Shown here: positions 16,689-24,487 of the stretch, in pieces
Numbering within the stretch: the first letter of the stretch is position 1
Layout of the letters: each line of letters opens with the position of its first letter
Source: Sideroxydans sp.
GTDB taxonomy: Bacteria; Pseudomonadota; Gammaproteobacteria; Burkholderiales; Gallionellaceae
NCBI GenBank assembly: GCA_024636935.1
Contig: JAGXGC010000016.1
Span: forward strand, 1-64,000
Length of the DNA: 64,000 nucleotides
Direction of reading: 5' to 3'
The notes under the pieces: model-generated
The model's input: the letters and a program-made list of their open reading frames with translations, nothing else
Databases searched by the model: none
Told to the model about the DNA's origin: nothing
Translations under genes and position numbers: made by a program

Positions 16689-17018
16689 TTAGTATCCGCC
16701 CTTGCCATAAGGCTGGGGCAGTCCTGCGATCTTGGCGGCTTGCTTGGCGGGGCCGGTGGGGAACAGATCGTACAGCGCCTTACTGTCTGCATCTGCCCAG
16801 AACTCATTGACGCCCTTCAGCATGTTGCGGAAGTTCGGCGTGTGTCCTTCTTCGCGATATTGATCGCGCATGTAGTTGATGATCTCCCAGTGTTTGGGGG
16901 TCAGCTCGATCTGTTCGGCAGCAGCGATCACACCGACTACTTCTTCGCTGTAATCCGGCTCCAACAGAAAGCCATCGTCATCGGTCGCAAGTTCGTTACC
17001 AGCTACTTCGTATCCCAT
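16689..17018 (-). CDS. DsrC/TusE-family protein lacking all cysteines
   Basis: 109 residues from ATG 17018, with AAGGAG at 17025-17030 on the reverse strand. It follows the DsrC fold throughout: EVAGNELATDDDGFLLE, LTPKHWEIINYMRDQY, and a C-terminal arm GPAKQAAKIAGLPQPYG that aligns with the arm of the true DsrC in this window (GPGKQACKIAGLPKPTGCV). Both redox cysteines of that arm are replaced, by Ala and by a GKGGY ending, and the protein has no Cys at all. It cannot carry sulfur as a trisulfide. Cys-less DsrC paralogues have been proposed to be regulatory or scaffold proteins; here it may dock with the TusA- or Cas6-like neighbours. Confidence 0.88.
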   Translation of the reverse strand: MGYEVAGNELATDDDGFLLEPDYSEEVVGVIAAAEQIELTPKHWEIINYMRDQYREEGHTPNFRNMLKGVNEFWADADSKALYDLFPTGPAKQAAKIAGLPQPYGKGGY

Positions 17019-17057
17019 CGTTGTCTCCTTCGTTTGTTGAGTCAAAGTTATCGAATG

Positions 17058-17645
17058 TCATTCCAGACCGGAGATGACTTTGTGCGGCACAAAGATGCCG
17101 CACCCCAGATTGCGCCCGCTACCCATGCCGGCGTATTGGATGCGTAAGGAATCTTCAGGTGTCAGATCGTGCATCACCAGACTGAAACCGCTGATGGCTT
17201 GCTGATCGCTATTCAAGCTGTGATGCCTGCCGCAGATAAATTTGCTGCGCACTTCCAATGCAGCCAGTGCTGCATTCACCATCTCCATGAACTCGATCTC
17301 GTCGCTCGGCCCTGCCACCAGATGTGCATGCAGGGTGGAGTGGGGCTGTATCTCGCGTGTCTTGCCTTGTCCCAGTGTCAGCGTGACAGCACCGATCTGC
17401 AGTGCTTGTTTGGAGAGCGTCATCGCCACATCTTGTAATGCCCGCGGCAAGCGCAGTACCAGCTTGCTGCGTTTGGGGAGTAACAGCTCGCCACTATTGT
17501 TGGGGCCGCGCAAAGGGATCACACCCACATCTTCGCTTTCAGCCAGTGCCGGTGCGATGCGCAGCAATGCTTCCCAAAGTTGATGGGGATAGTCGGCGGG
17601 GATGCTTTCGCCGTGCAGGTCGAAGCTGATCTCTATCGCGCTCAT
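17058..17645 (-). CDS. Stand-alone Cas6/Cmx6-like RAMP-fold protein
   Basis: 195 residues from ATG 17645. The sequence resembles the Cas6 subtype-MYXAN (Cmx6) family: an early IEISFDLHGESIPADY strand-turn, GVIPLRG, SKLVLRLPRA, HAHLVAG, and a C-terminal Gly-rich RAMP loop (GMGSGRNLGCGIFVPHK, residues 173-189). Cas6 normally cuts CRISPR precursor RNA. No CRISPR array or other cas gene is present in these 64 kb, and the neighbours are sulfur carriers. The start overlaps the upstream 71-residue gene by 4 bases (ATGA), so the two are translationally coupled. Candidate catalytic His/Tyr residues cannot be assigned by eye. An RNA-binding or processing role inside a sulfur-relay operon is the interesting inference; a repurposed non-RNA role is possible. 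Confidence 0.72.
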   Translation of the reverse strand: MSAIEISFDLHGESIPADYPHQLWEALLRIAPALAESEDVGVIPLRGPNNSGELLLPKRSKLVLRLPRALQDVAMTLSKQALQIGAVTLTLGQGKTREIQPHSTLHAHLVAGPSDEIEFMEMVNAALAALEVRSKFICGRHHSLNSDQQAISGFSLVMHDLTPEDSLRIQYAGMGSGRNLGCGIFVPHKVISGLE

Positions 17646-17857
17646 GCCTGTTTCTGGGAATCTGCCCAGTCTTGCATGACGGTCGCCCATTTACTTGCGG
17701 TGGCAGGATCGATATCAAAGATGGTGAAACGCTTGCCTTCGCGGATGCGGATGCGCAACATGTTCAAGCCGCCTTCGTCATGGTCGACATGCTGCAGTTC
17801 GATCTGTTGCTTGCCAATTGGGGCGGTGAACTGCTCGAGTGCATTGATATGTGCCAT
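17642..17857 (-). CDS. Small conserved protein, first gene of the tusA/Cas6-like operon
   Basis: 71 residues. It reads as a compact alpha/beta protein with a basic RIRIREGKRFTIFD hairpin followed by a helix (PATASKWATVMQDWA). There is no Cys, signal peptide or membrane segment. It ends in an ATGA overlap with the Cas6-like gene, which implies stoichiometric coupling, so the two may form a complex. I cannot name its family with confidence. Confidence 0.72.
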   Translation of the reverse strand: MAHINALEQFTAPIGKQQIELQHVDHDEGGLNMLRIRIREGKRFTIFDIDPATASKWATVMQDWADSQKQA

Positions 17858-17893
17858 GGCTATCCTGTATGAGTTTCCCGTGTGCCTTAGTTA

Positions 17894-18036
17894 ACAGGTT
17901 GTTGCAAAACTACTGCGGTGGTCATCTGCTGCGTTGCACGGTGCTCGGAATCCTCATGTACTTTATGTACATTCCGGTTCCTGCGCGCCGTGCGCCTTGC
18001 ATCTGACCATCCTCGCTACGTTTTTCAACAACCTGT
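17894..18036. repeat. 143-bp long imperfect palindromic element with 11-bp terminal inverted repeats
   Basis: ACAGGTTGTTG (17894-17904) and CAACAACCTGT (18026-18036) are exact complements. The interior continues as an imperfect inverted repeat: GGTCATCTGC against GCATCTGACC, GTGCTCGGAAT against ATTCCGG, with a centre GTAC-TTTAT-GTAC. The whole can fold into a single long cruciform or RNA hairpin. It sits in the 424-bp gap between the divergent tusA/Cas6-like and dsr operons. It resembles non-autonomous, MITE- or REP-like dispersed repeats; no coding capacity. Confidence 0.8.
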
Positions 18037-18281
18037 AAGGTGGGTCGGGTAATGCGGCAAGTCTATCCGCAATGGCACCTGCATTGGAATACTACCGGGG
18101 AAGGTAAAAGCACCCCCCATTAGAGTTACCTAACATACCCGCTCAGGGTGATGGTCGGCATGGTGACACCCTCGTAATATGCTCAACCATTAGAAACCGG
18201 GACAAAGAGCTCGGATGTAATCAACCAACCTGCCGAGCACTGCATAAGCCAGAGGCACAGCAAATCGAAAGGAAAGACATT
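18037..18281 (+). promoter_or_regulatory. Presumed dsr promoter region
   Basis: The 245 bases before dsrA must hold the operon promoter. A short dyad ACCC-GCTCA-GGGT lies near 18138-18150 and could be an operator. No clear sigma-70 pair or riboswitch fold is evident. A ribosome site GAAAGGAAAG immediately precedes ATG 18282. Confidence 0.45.
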
Positions 18282-19577
18282 ATGGCCAAGAAGATGCATG
18301 ACACGCCCAACCTTGATCAATTGGAGTCCGGCCCTTGGCCCAGCTTCGTCACAGGCCTGAAACATCTGGCTGAAGACAAAGACTATATGGTTGACCTGCT
18401 GGGTCAGCTGGAAGAGTCCTACAAGACCAAGAAGGGCTACTGGAAGGGCGGTACAGTAGGTGTGTTCGGTTATGGTGGCGGTGTGATCCCGCGTTTCACC
18501 GAGCTGAAGAATGAAGACGGCACCCCCAAGTTTCCGGACGCAGCTGAATTCCACACCCTGCGCATCATGCCGCCTCCCGGCATGCACTACGATACTGACA
18601 CCCTGCGCAAGTTCTGCGACATCTGGGAAGAGCATGGTTCCGGCCTGATCGCTTTCCACGGCCAGTCCGGCGACATCATGTTCCAGGGCGCGACCACAGA
18701 GAATGTGCAAAAGTCCTTCGACGAGATCAACGAGATGGGCTTCGACCTCGGTGGTGCCGGTCCTGCGGTGCGTACTTCTATGTCTTGTGTGGGTGCGGCA
18801 CGTTGCGAACAGTCCTGCTACAACGAAGCACAAGCGCACCGCGCCGTGCTGAACACCTTCCTCGACGATATCCACCGTCCTTCTCTGCCTTACAAGCTTA
18901 AGTTCAAGTTCTCCGGTTGCCCTAACGATTGTATGAACGCGATCCAGCGCTCAGACATCGCCGTGATCGGCACTTGGCGCGACAACATCCGTACCGACGA
19001 AGAGCTGGCCAAGAAGTGGTTCGCCAAGCACGGCATGGACGAGTTGGTGAACGACGTCGTGGCACGTTGCCCGACCAAGGCTTTCCAAGTCAAAGAGCTT
19101 TCCAAGATCAAGGCTGGCGAGCACACCTCCACTGTGGCGGTCAACGACACCCACGGTATCGAGATCAGCAACCAAGACTGTGTGCGCTGCATGCACTGCG
19201 TGAACGTCATGACCGGCGCTTTGGCGCCGGGCAAAGACAAGGGCGCGACCGTGCTGGTCGGCGGTAAGAGCCACCTGAAGATCGGCGGCCTGATGGGCAC
19301 CGTGGTGTTCCCGTTCATCAAGCTGGATACAGAAGAAGAGGTGGCCAATCTGGTCGACTTCTCTGAACGTCACATCGACTTTTTCGCAGAGAACGCGCTG
19401 GAGCATGAACGTTCCGGCGAGATGATCGAGCGTATCGGTTTGTCCAATTATCTCGATGCAATGGAGATCGAAGTTGATCCAGCTATGGTCAATTCGCCAC
19501 GTATGAACCCCTACGTCCGTACCGACGGCTGGGAAGACGAAGTCGCCAAGATCAACGCCAAGAAACAAGCAGCCTGA
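18282..19577 (+). CDS. dsrA: Reverse dissimilatory sulfite reductase, alpha subunit
   Basis: 431 residues. DsrA and DsrB form the alpha2beta2 cytoplasmic enzyme that here should run oxidatively, turning DsrC-bound sulfur into sulfite. The siroheme-coupled [4Fe-4S] ligands are Cys169 and Cys175 (SCVGAARCEQSC) and Cys213 and Cys217 (FSGCPNDCMNA). An inserted ferredoxin domain supplies Cys300, Cys303, Cys306 and probably Cys263. Length is normal. The oxidative direction is inferred from the presence of dsrEFH and dsrL, which mark sulfur oxidisers. First gene of a long operon; 11 bases to dsrB. Confidence 0.98.
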   Translation: MAKKMHDTPNLDQLESGPWPSFVTGLKHLAEDKDYMVDLLGQLEESYKTKKGYWKGGTVGVFGYGGGVIPRFTELKNEDGTPKFPDAAEFHTLRIMPPPGMHYDTDTLRKFCDIWEEHGSGLIAFHGQSGDIMFQGATTENVQKSFDEINEMGFDLGGAGPAVRTSMSCVGAARCEQSCYNEAQAHRAVLNTFLDDIHRPSLPYKLKFKFSGCPNDCMNAIQRSDIAVIGTWRDNIRTDEELAKKWFAKHGMDELVNDVVARCPTKAFQVKELSKIKAGEHTSTVAVNDTHGIEISNQDCVRCMHCVNVMTGALAPGKDKGATVLVGGKSHLKIGGLMGTVVFPFIKLDTEEEVANLVDFSERHIDFFAENALEHERSGEMIERIGLSNYLDAMEIEVDPAMVNSPRMNPYVRTDGWEDEVAKINAKKQAA

Positions 19578-19588
19578 GGAGATAGAAG

Positions 19589-20683
19589 ATGAATCAAGCC
19601 GTCCAAGCCGCACCCGCAGCAAAGCGCAAGCCGAAGGAGACCGGTGTTCCGGATAACACCAAGTATCTGCACCCGACGCTGCTGAAGAACTATGGCAACT
19701 GGCGTTATCACGACCGTCCGCGTCCGGGTGTGTTGCATCACGTGGCACACAGCGGCGACGAAGTATGGTCTGTGCGCGCCGGCACACAGCGTCAGATGGA
19801 CGTTCATACCATCCGCAAGCTGTGTGATATCGCTGACAACTTCGCTGAAGGTCGTGTGCGCTTCACTATCCGTTCCAACATCGAGTACATCGTTACTGAT
19901 GAGAAGAAGGTCGCACCACTGATCGCCGAACTCGAGAAGAGCGGCTTCCCAGTCGGTGGTACGGGTAACTCGATCACTATGATCGCCCACACCCAGGGCT
20001 GGTTGCACTGCGACATTCCCGGCACCGACGCTTCCGGCGTGGTGAAGGCGCTGATGGACGAGTTGTATGACGAGTTCCGTCGCGAAGAGATGCCTAACCG
20101 TGTGCACTTGTCCACTTCCTGCTGCGAGATCAACTGCGGTGGTCAGGCTGACTTGGCTGTCATCGTGCAACACACCAAGCCGCCCGTGATCAACCATGAT
20201 ATGGTCGCCAACGTGTGCGAACGTCCGACAGTGGTCGCTCGTTGCCCGGTTGCGGCGATTCGTCCGGCCATGGTCAACGGTAAGCCTTCGCTGGAGATCG
20301 ACGAAACCAAATGTATGTGCTGCGGTGCTTGCTACCCACCATGCCCGCCGATGCAGATCAACGATCCGGAATTCTCCAAGCTGGCCATCTGGGTCGGTGG
20401 TAAGAACTCCAACGCACGCGGCAAGCCGACCTTCATGAAGATGGTTGCTGCCGGTCTGCCCAACAATCCGCCGCGCTGGCCTGAAGTCGGCGCTGTGGTG
20501 AAGAACATCCTCACCGTGTACAAGGAAGATGCGCGTCCTTGGGAGCGTCTGGCTGACTGGATCGATCGTATCGGCTGGCCACGTTTCTTCGAGAAGACAG
20601 GCCTGCCGTTCACCAAGTACCTGATCGACGACTGGCGCGGTTCGCGTTACAACCTGAACGCTTCGGCACACATCCGTTTCTAA
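19589..20683 (+). CDS. dsrB: Reverse dissimilatory sulfite reductase, beta subunit
   Basis: 364 residues. Siroheme/[4Fe-4S] cysteines lie in GWLHCDIPG (Cys141) and STSCCEINCGG (Cys178/179 and Cys183). The ferredoxin domain is KCMCCGACYPPCPP (Cys242-252) with Cys219 upstream. The N-terminal extension rich in Ala, Lys and Pro is usual in DsrB. It pairs with DsrA and carries the catalytically active siroheme in known enzymes. A GAGGAG ribosome site precedes ATG 19589. Confidence 0.98.
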   Translation: MNQAVQAAPAAKRKPKETGVPDNTKYLHPTLLKNYGNWRYHDRPRPGVLHHVAHSGDEVWSVRAGTQRQMDVHTIRKLCDIADNFAEGRVRFTIRSNIEYIVTDEKKVAPLIAELEKSGFPVGGTGNSITMIAHTQGWLHCDIPGTDASGVVKALMDELYDEFRREEMPNRVHLSTSCCEINCGGQADLAVIVQHTKPPVINHDMVANVCERPTVVARCPVAAIRPAMVNGKPSLEIDETKCMCCGACYPPCPPMQINDPEFSKLAIWVGGKNSNARGKPTFMKMVAAGLPNNPPRWPEVGAVVKNILTVYKEDARPWERLADWIDRIGWPRFFEKTGLPFTKYLIDDWRGSRYNLNASAHIRF

Positions 20684-20696
20684 TCGAGGTGAATGT

Positions 20697-21056
20697 ATGA
20701 AGTTTGGCATCGTAGTCAACGAAGGGCCGTACCAGCATCAGGCGAGCGATTCTGCTTACCTGTTCGCTAAGGCGGCTATCGAGTCCGGGCATGAAGTGTG
20801 GCGCGTGTTCTTCTATCACGATGGCGTGAATAACGCCTCGCGCCTGACCGAGCCGCCCCAGGATGACCGTAACATCGTCAACCGCTGGACCAAGCTGGCG
20901 GAAGAGCACAAGGTCGATCTCGTGGTGTGTGTGGCGGCTGCATTGCGTCGCGGCATCAAGGAAGAGAACTTGGCGCAAGGCTTCCGTATCTCGGGTCTGG
21001 GCCAACTGGTCGAGTCCGGCATCAAGTGCGACCGTCTGGTCACATTCGGCGATTGA
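20697..21056 (+). CDS. dsrE: Sulfurtransferase DsrE
   Basis: 119 residues. DsrE/TusD fold, with the sulfur-carrying cysteine at position 78 (DLVVCVAAALRRG), the same position as the functional Cys78 of Allochromatium DsrE. With DsrF and DsrH it forms the alpha2beta2gamma2 complex that receives sulfur from TusA/rhodanese donors and passes it to DsrC. 13 bases after dsrB. Confidence 0.97.
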   Translation: MKFGIVVNEGPYQHQASDSAYLFAKAAIESGHEVWRVFFYHDGVNNASRLTEPPQDDRNIVNRWTKLAEEHKVDLVVCVAAALRRGIKEENLAQGFRISGLGQLVESGIKCDRLVTFGD

Positions 21057-21066
21057 GGAGAGCGAA

Positions 21067-21432
21067 ATGAGTGATAACAAGAAATTCATGTTCGTGAACC
21101 GCAAGGCGCCTTACGGCACGATCTACGCGCTGGAATCGTTGGAAGTGGTACTCATCACCGCCGCCTTCGACCAGGATGTCTCGCTGGCTTTCCTCGACGA
21201 CGGTGTCTACCAGTTGAAGAAGGGTATGCAGACCAAAGGTATCGAGACCAAAAACTTCTCGCCTACCTACCGTGCGCTTGAAGACTACGACGTCGAGAAG
21301 CTGTATGTCGAAAAGGAAGCGATGGAAGCACGCGGCCTGAACGAAGACGACTTCATCGTTGGTGTCACCGTACTTGGCCGTGCCGAGATGGGCAAACTGA
21401 TGGACGAGCAAGACGTCGTCCTGAGTTTCTAA
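21067..21432 (+). CDS. dsrF: DsrF subunit of the DsrEFH complex
   Basis: 121 residues from ATG 21067 (GAGGAG upstream). DsrE-like fold (FVNRKAPYGTIYALESLEV) with no cysteine, as expected since DsrF is the structural subunit. Ten bases after dsrE. A frame opening upstream inside dsrE is only the extension of this frame and not part of the protein. Confidence 0.96.
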   Translation: MSDNKKFMFVNRKAPYGTIYALESLEVVLITAAFDQDVSLAFLDDGVYQLKKGMQTKGIETKNFSPTYRALEDYDVEKLYVEKEAMEARGLNEDDFIVGVTVLGRAEMGKLMDEQDVVLSF

Positions 21433-21442
21433 GGGGAAGAGC

Positions 21443-21742
21443 ATGCTACATATCGTGAACAAATCCCCGTTGACCAGCAACACGCTGGAAAGCTGCCTGA
21501 ACACCATGGCCGATGGCGGCGATGTCCTGTTGATCGAAGATGCGGTGTATGCCGCGACTGCCGGTAACGCTTTCGAATCCAAACTGACCGCGGCGATGGG
21601 TCGTTGCAAAGTGCATGTGCTGACGCCTGATCTTGAGGCACGCGGACTTGGCGACCGCCTCATGGCTGGTGTGGCATCGGTCGACTATGCGGGATTCGTC
21701 GGTCTGACGGCCAGCAACAAGAATTGCCAATCCTGGCTGTAA
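21443..21742 (+). CDS. dsrH: DsrH subunit of the DsrEFH complex
   Basis: 99 residues, TusB/DsrH family (MLHIVNKSP start, LLIEDAVYAA). Cys18 (LESCLN) corresponds to the conserved DsrH cysteine. A second, C-terminal Cys is in NCQSWL. AGGGGAAGAG ribosome site before ATG 21443. A 105-bp gap with a hairpin follows before dsrC. Confidence 0.95.
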   Translation: MLHIVNKSPLTSNTLESCLNTMADGGDVLLIEDAVYAATAGNAFESKLTAAMGRCKVHVLTPDLEARGLGDRLMAGVASVDYAGFVGLTASNKNCQSWL

Positions 21743-21770
21743 CAAGAATCGCGTTGCGATACGGTTCGTA

Positions 21771-21791
21771 GCCTCTCCCGCAAGGAGAGGC
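21771..21791 (+). promoter_or_regulatory. Hairpin between dsrH and dsrC
   Basis: GCCTCTCC (21771-21778), loop CGCAA, GGAGAGGC (21784-21791): perfect 8-bp stem in the only sizeable gap of the dsrA-dsrN block. No U-tract follows, so an mRNA-processing or stability element protecting the dsrC transcript is more likely than termination. Confidence 0.6.
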
Positions 21792-21847
21792 GCGAAATGA
21801 GGGAAGAGTAGTCAGCAGCAAACATTATTCATAGAAGGAGATACAAC

Positions 21848-22183
21848 ATGGCTAGCATCGAAGTCGGCGGCAAGAGCTACGAAACAGACGAAGAAGGTTA
21901 TCTGGTCAACCTGAGCGAGTGGAATCCTGAAGTTGCGGACTACATCGCCAAGACCGAAAGCATCGAAATGACAGATCAGCACTGGGAAGTGATCAACTTC
22001 CTGCGTGAATATTTCGACGAGTATCAGATCGCCCCCGCAGTGCGCGTGCTGACCAAAGCGATCGGCAAGAAGTTGGGCGCAGAGAAGGGTAACAGCGAGT
22101 ACCTGTATGGTCTGTTCCCATATGGTCCAGGCAAGCAGGCATGCAAGATCGCCGGTCTGCCTAAGCCTACTGGCTGCGTTTGA
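21848..22183 (+). CDS. dsrC: Sulfur carrier DsrC
   Basis: 111 residues. The C-terminal arm has both redox cysteines, Cys99 and penultimate Cys110, exactly ten residues apart (CKIAGLPKPTGC). DsrC accepts sulfur from DsrEFH, presents a persulfide to DsrAB, and its trisulfide/disulfide exchanges with DsrK of the membrane complex. A very good ribosome site, AGAAGGAGAT, precedes ATG 21848, in line with the high DsrC amounts known from other bacteria. Compare the Cys-less paralogue at 16689-17018. Confidence 0.98.
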   Translation: MASIEVGGKSYETDEEGYLVNLSEWNPEVADYIAKTESIEMTDQHWEVINFLREYFDEYQIAPAVRVLTKAIGKKLGAEKGNSEYLYGLFPYGPGKQACKIAGLPKPTGCV

Positions 22184-22209
22184 TCTGAATACGGTAGGGT
22201 GACCACACG

Positions 22210-22935
22210 ATGAGCGTAATCTTCGCAATCCTGTTTTATCTCGCGACTTTGGTGTTCGTCGTGGGGTTGCTCTCCCGCATCAGCCTTTATGCGCGCACAC
22301 CTGCGCCGCTGAAGATACCCACTACGCCTGCACCGACCACCAAGACTGGTGTGGTCTTTCGCTTGACGCGGGAAGTGGTGTTCTTTGAAAGTCTGTTCAA
22401 GGCCAATCTGTGGACTTGGGCAATGGGCTGGCTGTTCCATGCCAGCATGGCGCTGGTCGTCTTGCGCCACCTGCGTTATTTCACCGATCCCGTTTGGGGT
22501 TGGGTCGCATTCATTCAGCCGTTCGGCATCTACGCAGGCATCACCATGCTGCTGGGTCTGTGCGGGCTGTGGGTACGCCGCCTGTTCGTCGAGCGCATCC
22601 GTTATATCTCTACACCGTCAGACCACCTGTGGCTGGTGTTGCTGATTGTCATCGCCATCTCTGGCCTGCTGATGCAATTCGTTTCGCACACTGATGTGAT
22701 CGCTGTGAAATCCTATTTCCTTGGCCTGTTGAATTTCAATATTGGCACTTTGCCGGCGGACGGCTTGTTGATGTTGCATCTCTTCCTCGTTTTCGCACTC
22801 CTGGCGCTCTTCCCTCTAAGCAAGTTGTTACATGCACCAGGAGTCTTTTTTTCGCCCACCCGCAATCAGACCGACAATCCTCGCGAGCAACGTCATCTGA
22901 GCGCTTGGGGCAGCAAGATGGAATCGGAGAACTAA
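22210..22935 (+). CDS. dsrM: DsrM, cytochrome b subunit of DsrMKJOP
   Basis: 241 residues with about five membrane helices, NarI-like. Candidate heme-b histidines are in GWLFHASMALVVLRHL and in the helix LMLHLFLVFALL. It moves electrons between the quinone pool and DsrK's Fe-S clusters. It stops one base before dsrK. A paralogous pair, Isp1/Isp2, lies in the hydrogenase operon at 56104-58050. Confidence 0.96.
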   Translation: MSVIFAILFYLATLVFVVGLLSRISLYARTPAPLKIPTTPAPTTKTGVVFRLTREVVFFESLFKANLWTWAMGWLFHASMALVVLRHLRYFTDPVWGWVAFIQPFGIYAGITMLLGLCGLWVRRLFVERIRYISTPSDHLWLVLLIVIAISGLLMQFVSHTDVIAVKSYFLGLLNFNIGTLPADGLLMLHLFLVFALLALFPLSKLLHAPGVFFSPTRNQTDNPREQRHLSAWGSKMESEN

Positions 22936-22936
22936 G

Positions 22937-24466
22937 ATGGCTGACATCACAGCACCAGCCTATCGCACTATTCCCATCATTCCCGCGCTGAAGCCGGGAG
23001 CGATGGAAGGCAAGGGCCCCTACATCGCCAATGAGAAGCATCAGGAAGCGCTGGGTTTCCCCGGACAGGTTCCTGATGACTGGCATGACAAGGCCATCGC
23101 CAAGATGGGCGAACTACTGAGCAAGTTCCGTTCGCTGCGCGTGTACATGGATGCCTGTGTGCATTGCGGCGCATGCTCCGACAAGTGTCATTACTTCATC
23201 GGTACGCAAGATCCGAAGAACATGCCGGTCGCACGTCAGGATCTGATGCGCAGCGTCTATCGCCGCTACTTCACCTTCGCCGGAAAGTATTTCCCTTGGT
23301 TGGTCGGTGCACGTGACCTGACCCGCGAAGTGCTGGACGAGTGGTACAACTACTATCACCAGTGTTCCGAGTGTCGTCGTTGTTCGGTGTTCTGCCCATA
23401 CGGCATCGATACCGCCGAGATCACCATGGCTGCCCGCGAGATCCTCGCTTCGGTCGGCTTGGGTCAGAAGTATTCCAACGAGATCATCGCCAAGGTACAC
23501 AAGATCGGTAACAACCTCGGTCTGCCCGAGCCGGCACTGGTCGACACGCTTGAAGGTCTGGAAGAGGACGTCAAAGAAGAGACCGGTCTCGATATCAAAT
23601 TCCCGGTGGACGTGAAGGGCGCAGAAGTGCTGCTGATCACACCTTCCGCCGACTTCTTCGCCGAGCCGCACATCGATGGCCTGATCGGCTACGCCAAGGT
23701 ATTCCACGCCACAGGCACCAGCTGGACGCTGTCATCGATGGCTTCCGAAGGCGCGAACTTCGGCATGTTCATCGGTAACTACGAGCAATTGCGCAAGGTC
23801 GCGCTGCGCATCCGCGAAGCCGCGCTGGAACTGGGTGTGAAGCGCATCATCGTCGGCGAGTGTGGCCATGCATGGCGCGTGGCGTACAGCTTCTGGAATA
23901 CCCTGAGCGGTGTGGGTGATGGTGCGGACGAGACGGACCGTTTTGCACAGATGCTGCAAAAGCAGCTCGACCATCGTTACAAGCAGCCGACGCATATCTG
24001 CGAATTCACTTGGGACTTGATCCAGCGCGATGCGTTGAAGTTCGATAAGTCCAAGAACGACAAGCACATCATCACTATGCACGACTCGTGCAACGTGGCG
24101 CGCGGTTCGCGCATGGGTGACCTGCCGGGCGGACAGTTCGAGATCCCACGCAACATCATCAAGGCAGTGGCCAACAACTTCGTCGAGATGGACCCGAACA
24201 CCACGCATGAACGTACTTTCTGCTGTGGCGGCGGCGGTGGTCTGCTGACCGATGATTTGATGGACCTGCGTGTGAAGGGTGCTTTGCCACGCATGGAAGT
24301 GTTGCAACAAGCAGTGGATGAACACGGTGTGAATTACATGGCGGCCATCTGTGCCATCTGCAAGACACAGTTTTCAAAGATCATGCCCGTCTACGGTTTC
24401 GACCGAAGGATGGTGGGCGGTGTGCACCAGTTGGTCAGTAACGCGATCATCTTGGGCGATAAGTAA
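22937..24466 (+). CDS. dsrK: DsrK, HdrD-like Fe-S subunit
   Basis: 509 residues. Two [4Fe-4S] motifs: CVHCGACSDKC (Cys74, 77, 80, 84) and CSECRRCSVFC (Cys143, 146, 149, 153). The C-terminal half has two CCG-type domains, including FCCGGGGGLL, which bind the special [4Fe-4S] cluster that reacts with the DsrC disulfide/trisulfide. Cytoplasmic, anchored by DsrM. Confidence 0.97.
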   Translation: MADITAPAYRTIPIIPALKPGAMEGKGPYIANEKHQEALGFPGQVPDDWHDKAIAKMGELLSKFRSLRVYMDACVHCGACSDKCHYFIGTQDPKNMPVARQDLMRSVYRRYFTFAGKYFPWLVGARDLTREVLDEWYNYYHQCSECRRCSVFCPYGIDTAEITMAAREILASVGLGQKYSNEIIAKVHKIGNNLGLPEPALVDTLEGLEEDVKEETGLDIKFPVDVKGAEVLLITPSADFFAEPHIDGLIGYAKVFHATGTSWTLSSMASEGANFGMFIGNYEQLRKVALRIREAALELGVKRIIVGECGHAWRVAYSFWNTLSGVGDGADETDRFAQMLQKQLDHRYKQPTHICEFTWDLIQRDALKFDKSKNDKHIITMHDSCNVARGSRMGDLPGGQFEIPRNIIKAVANNFVEMDPNTTHERTFCCGGGGGLLTDDLMDLRVKGALPRMEVLQQAVDEHGVNYMAAICAICKTQFSKIMPVYGFDRRMVGGVHQLVSNAIILGDK

Positions 24467-24487
24467 CTTCAATCTGGAGGCATAGCA

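Noticed and set aside
16800-18281. CRISPR array near the Cas6-like gene
   Set aside because: Scanned for regularly spaced 25-40 base direct repeats; only one palindromic element (17894-18036) is present, with no repeat-spacer pattern.
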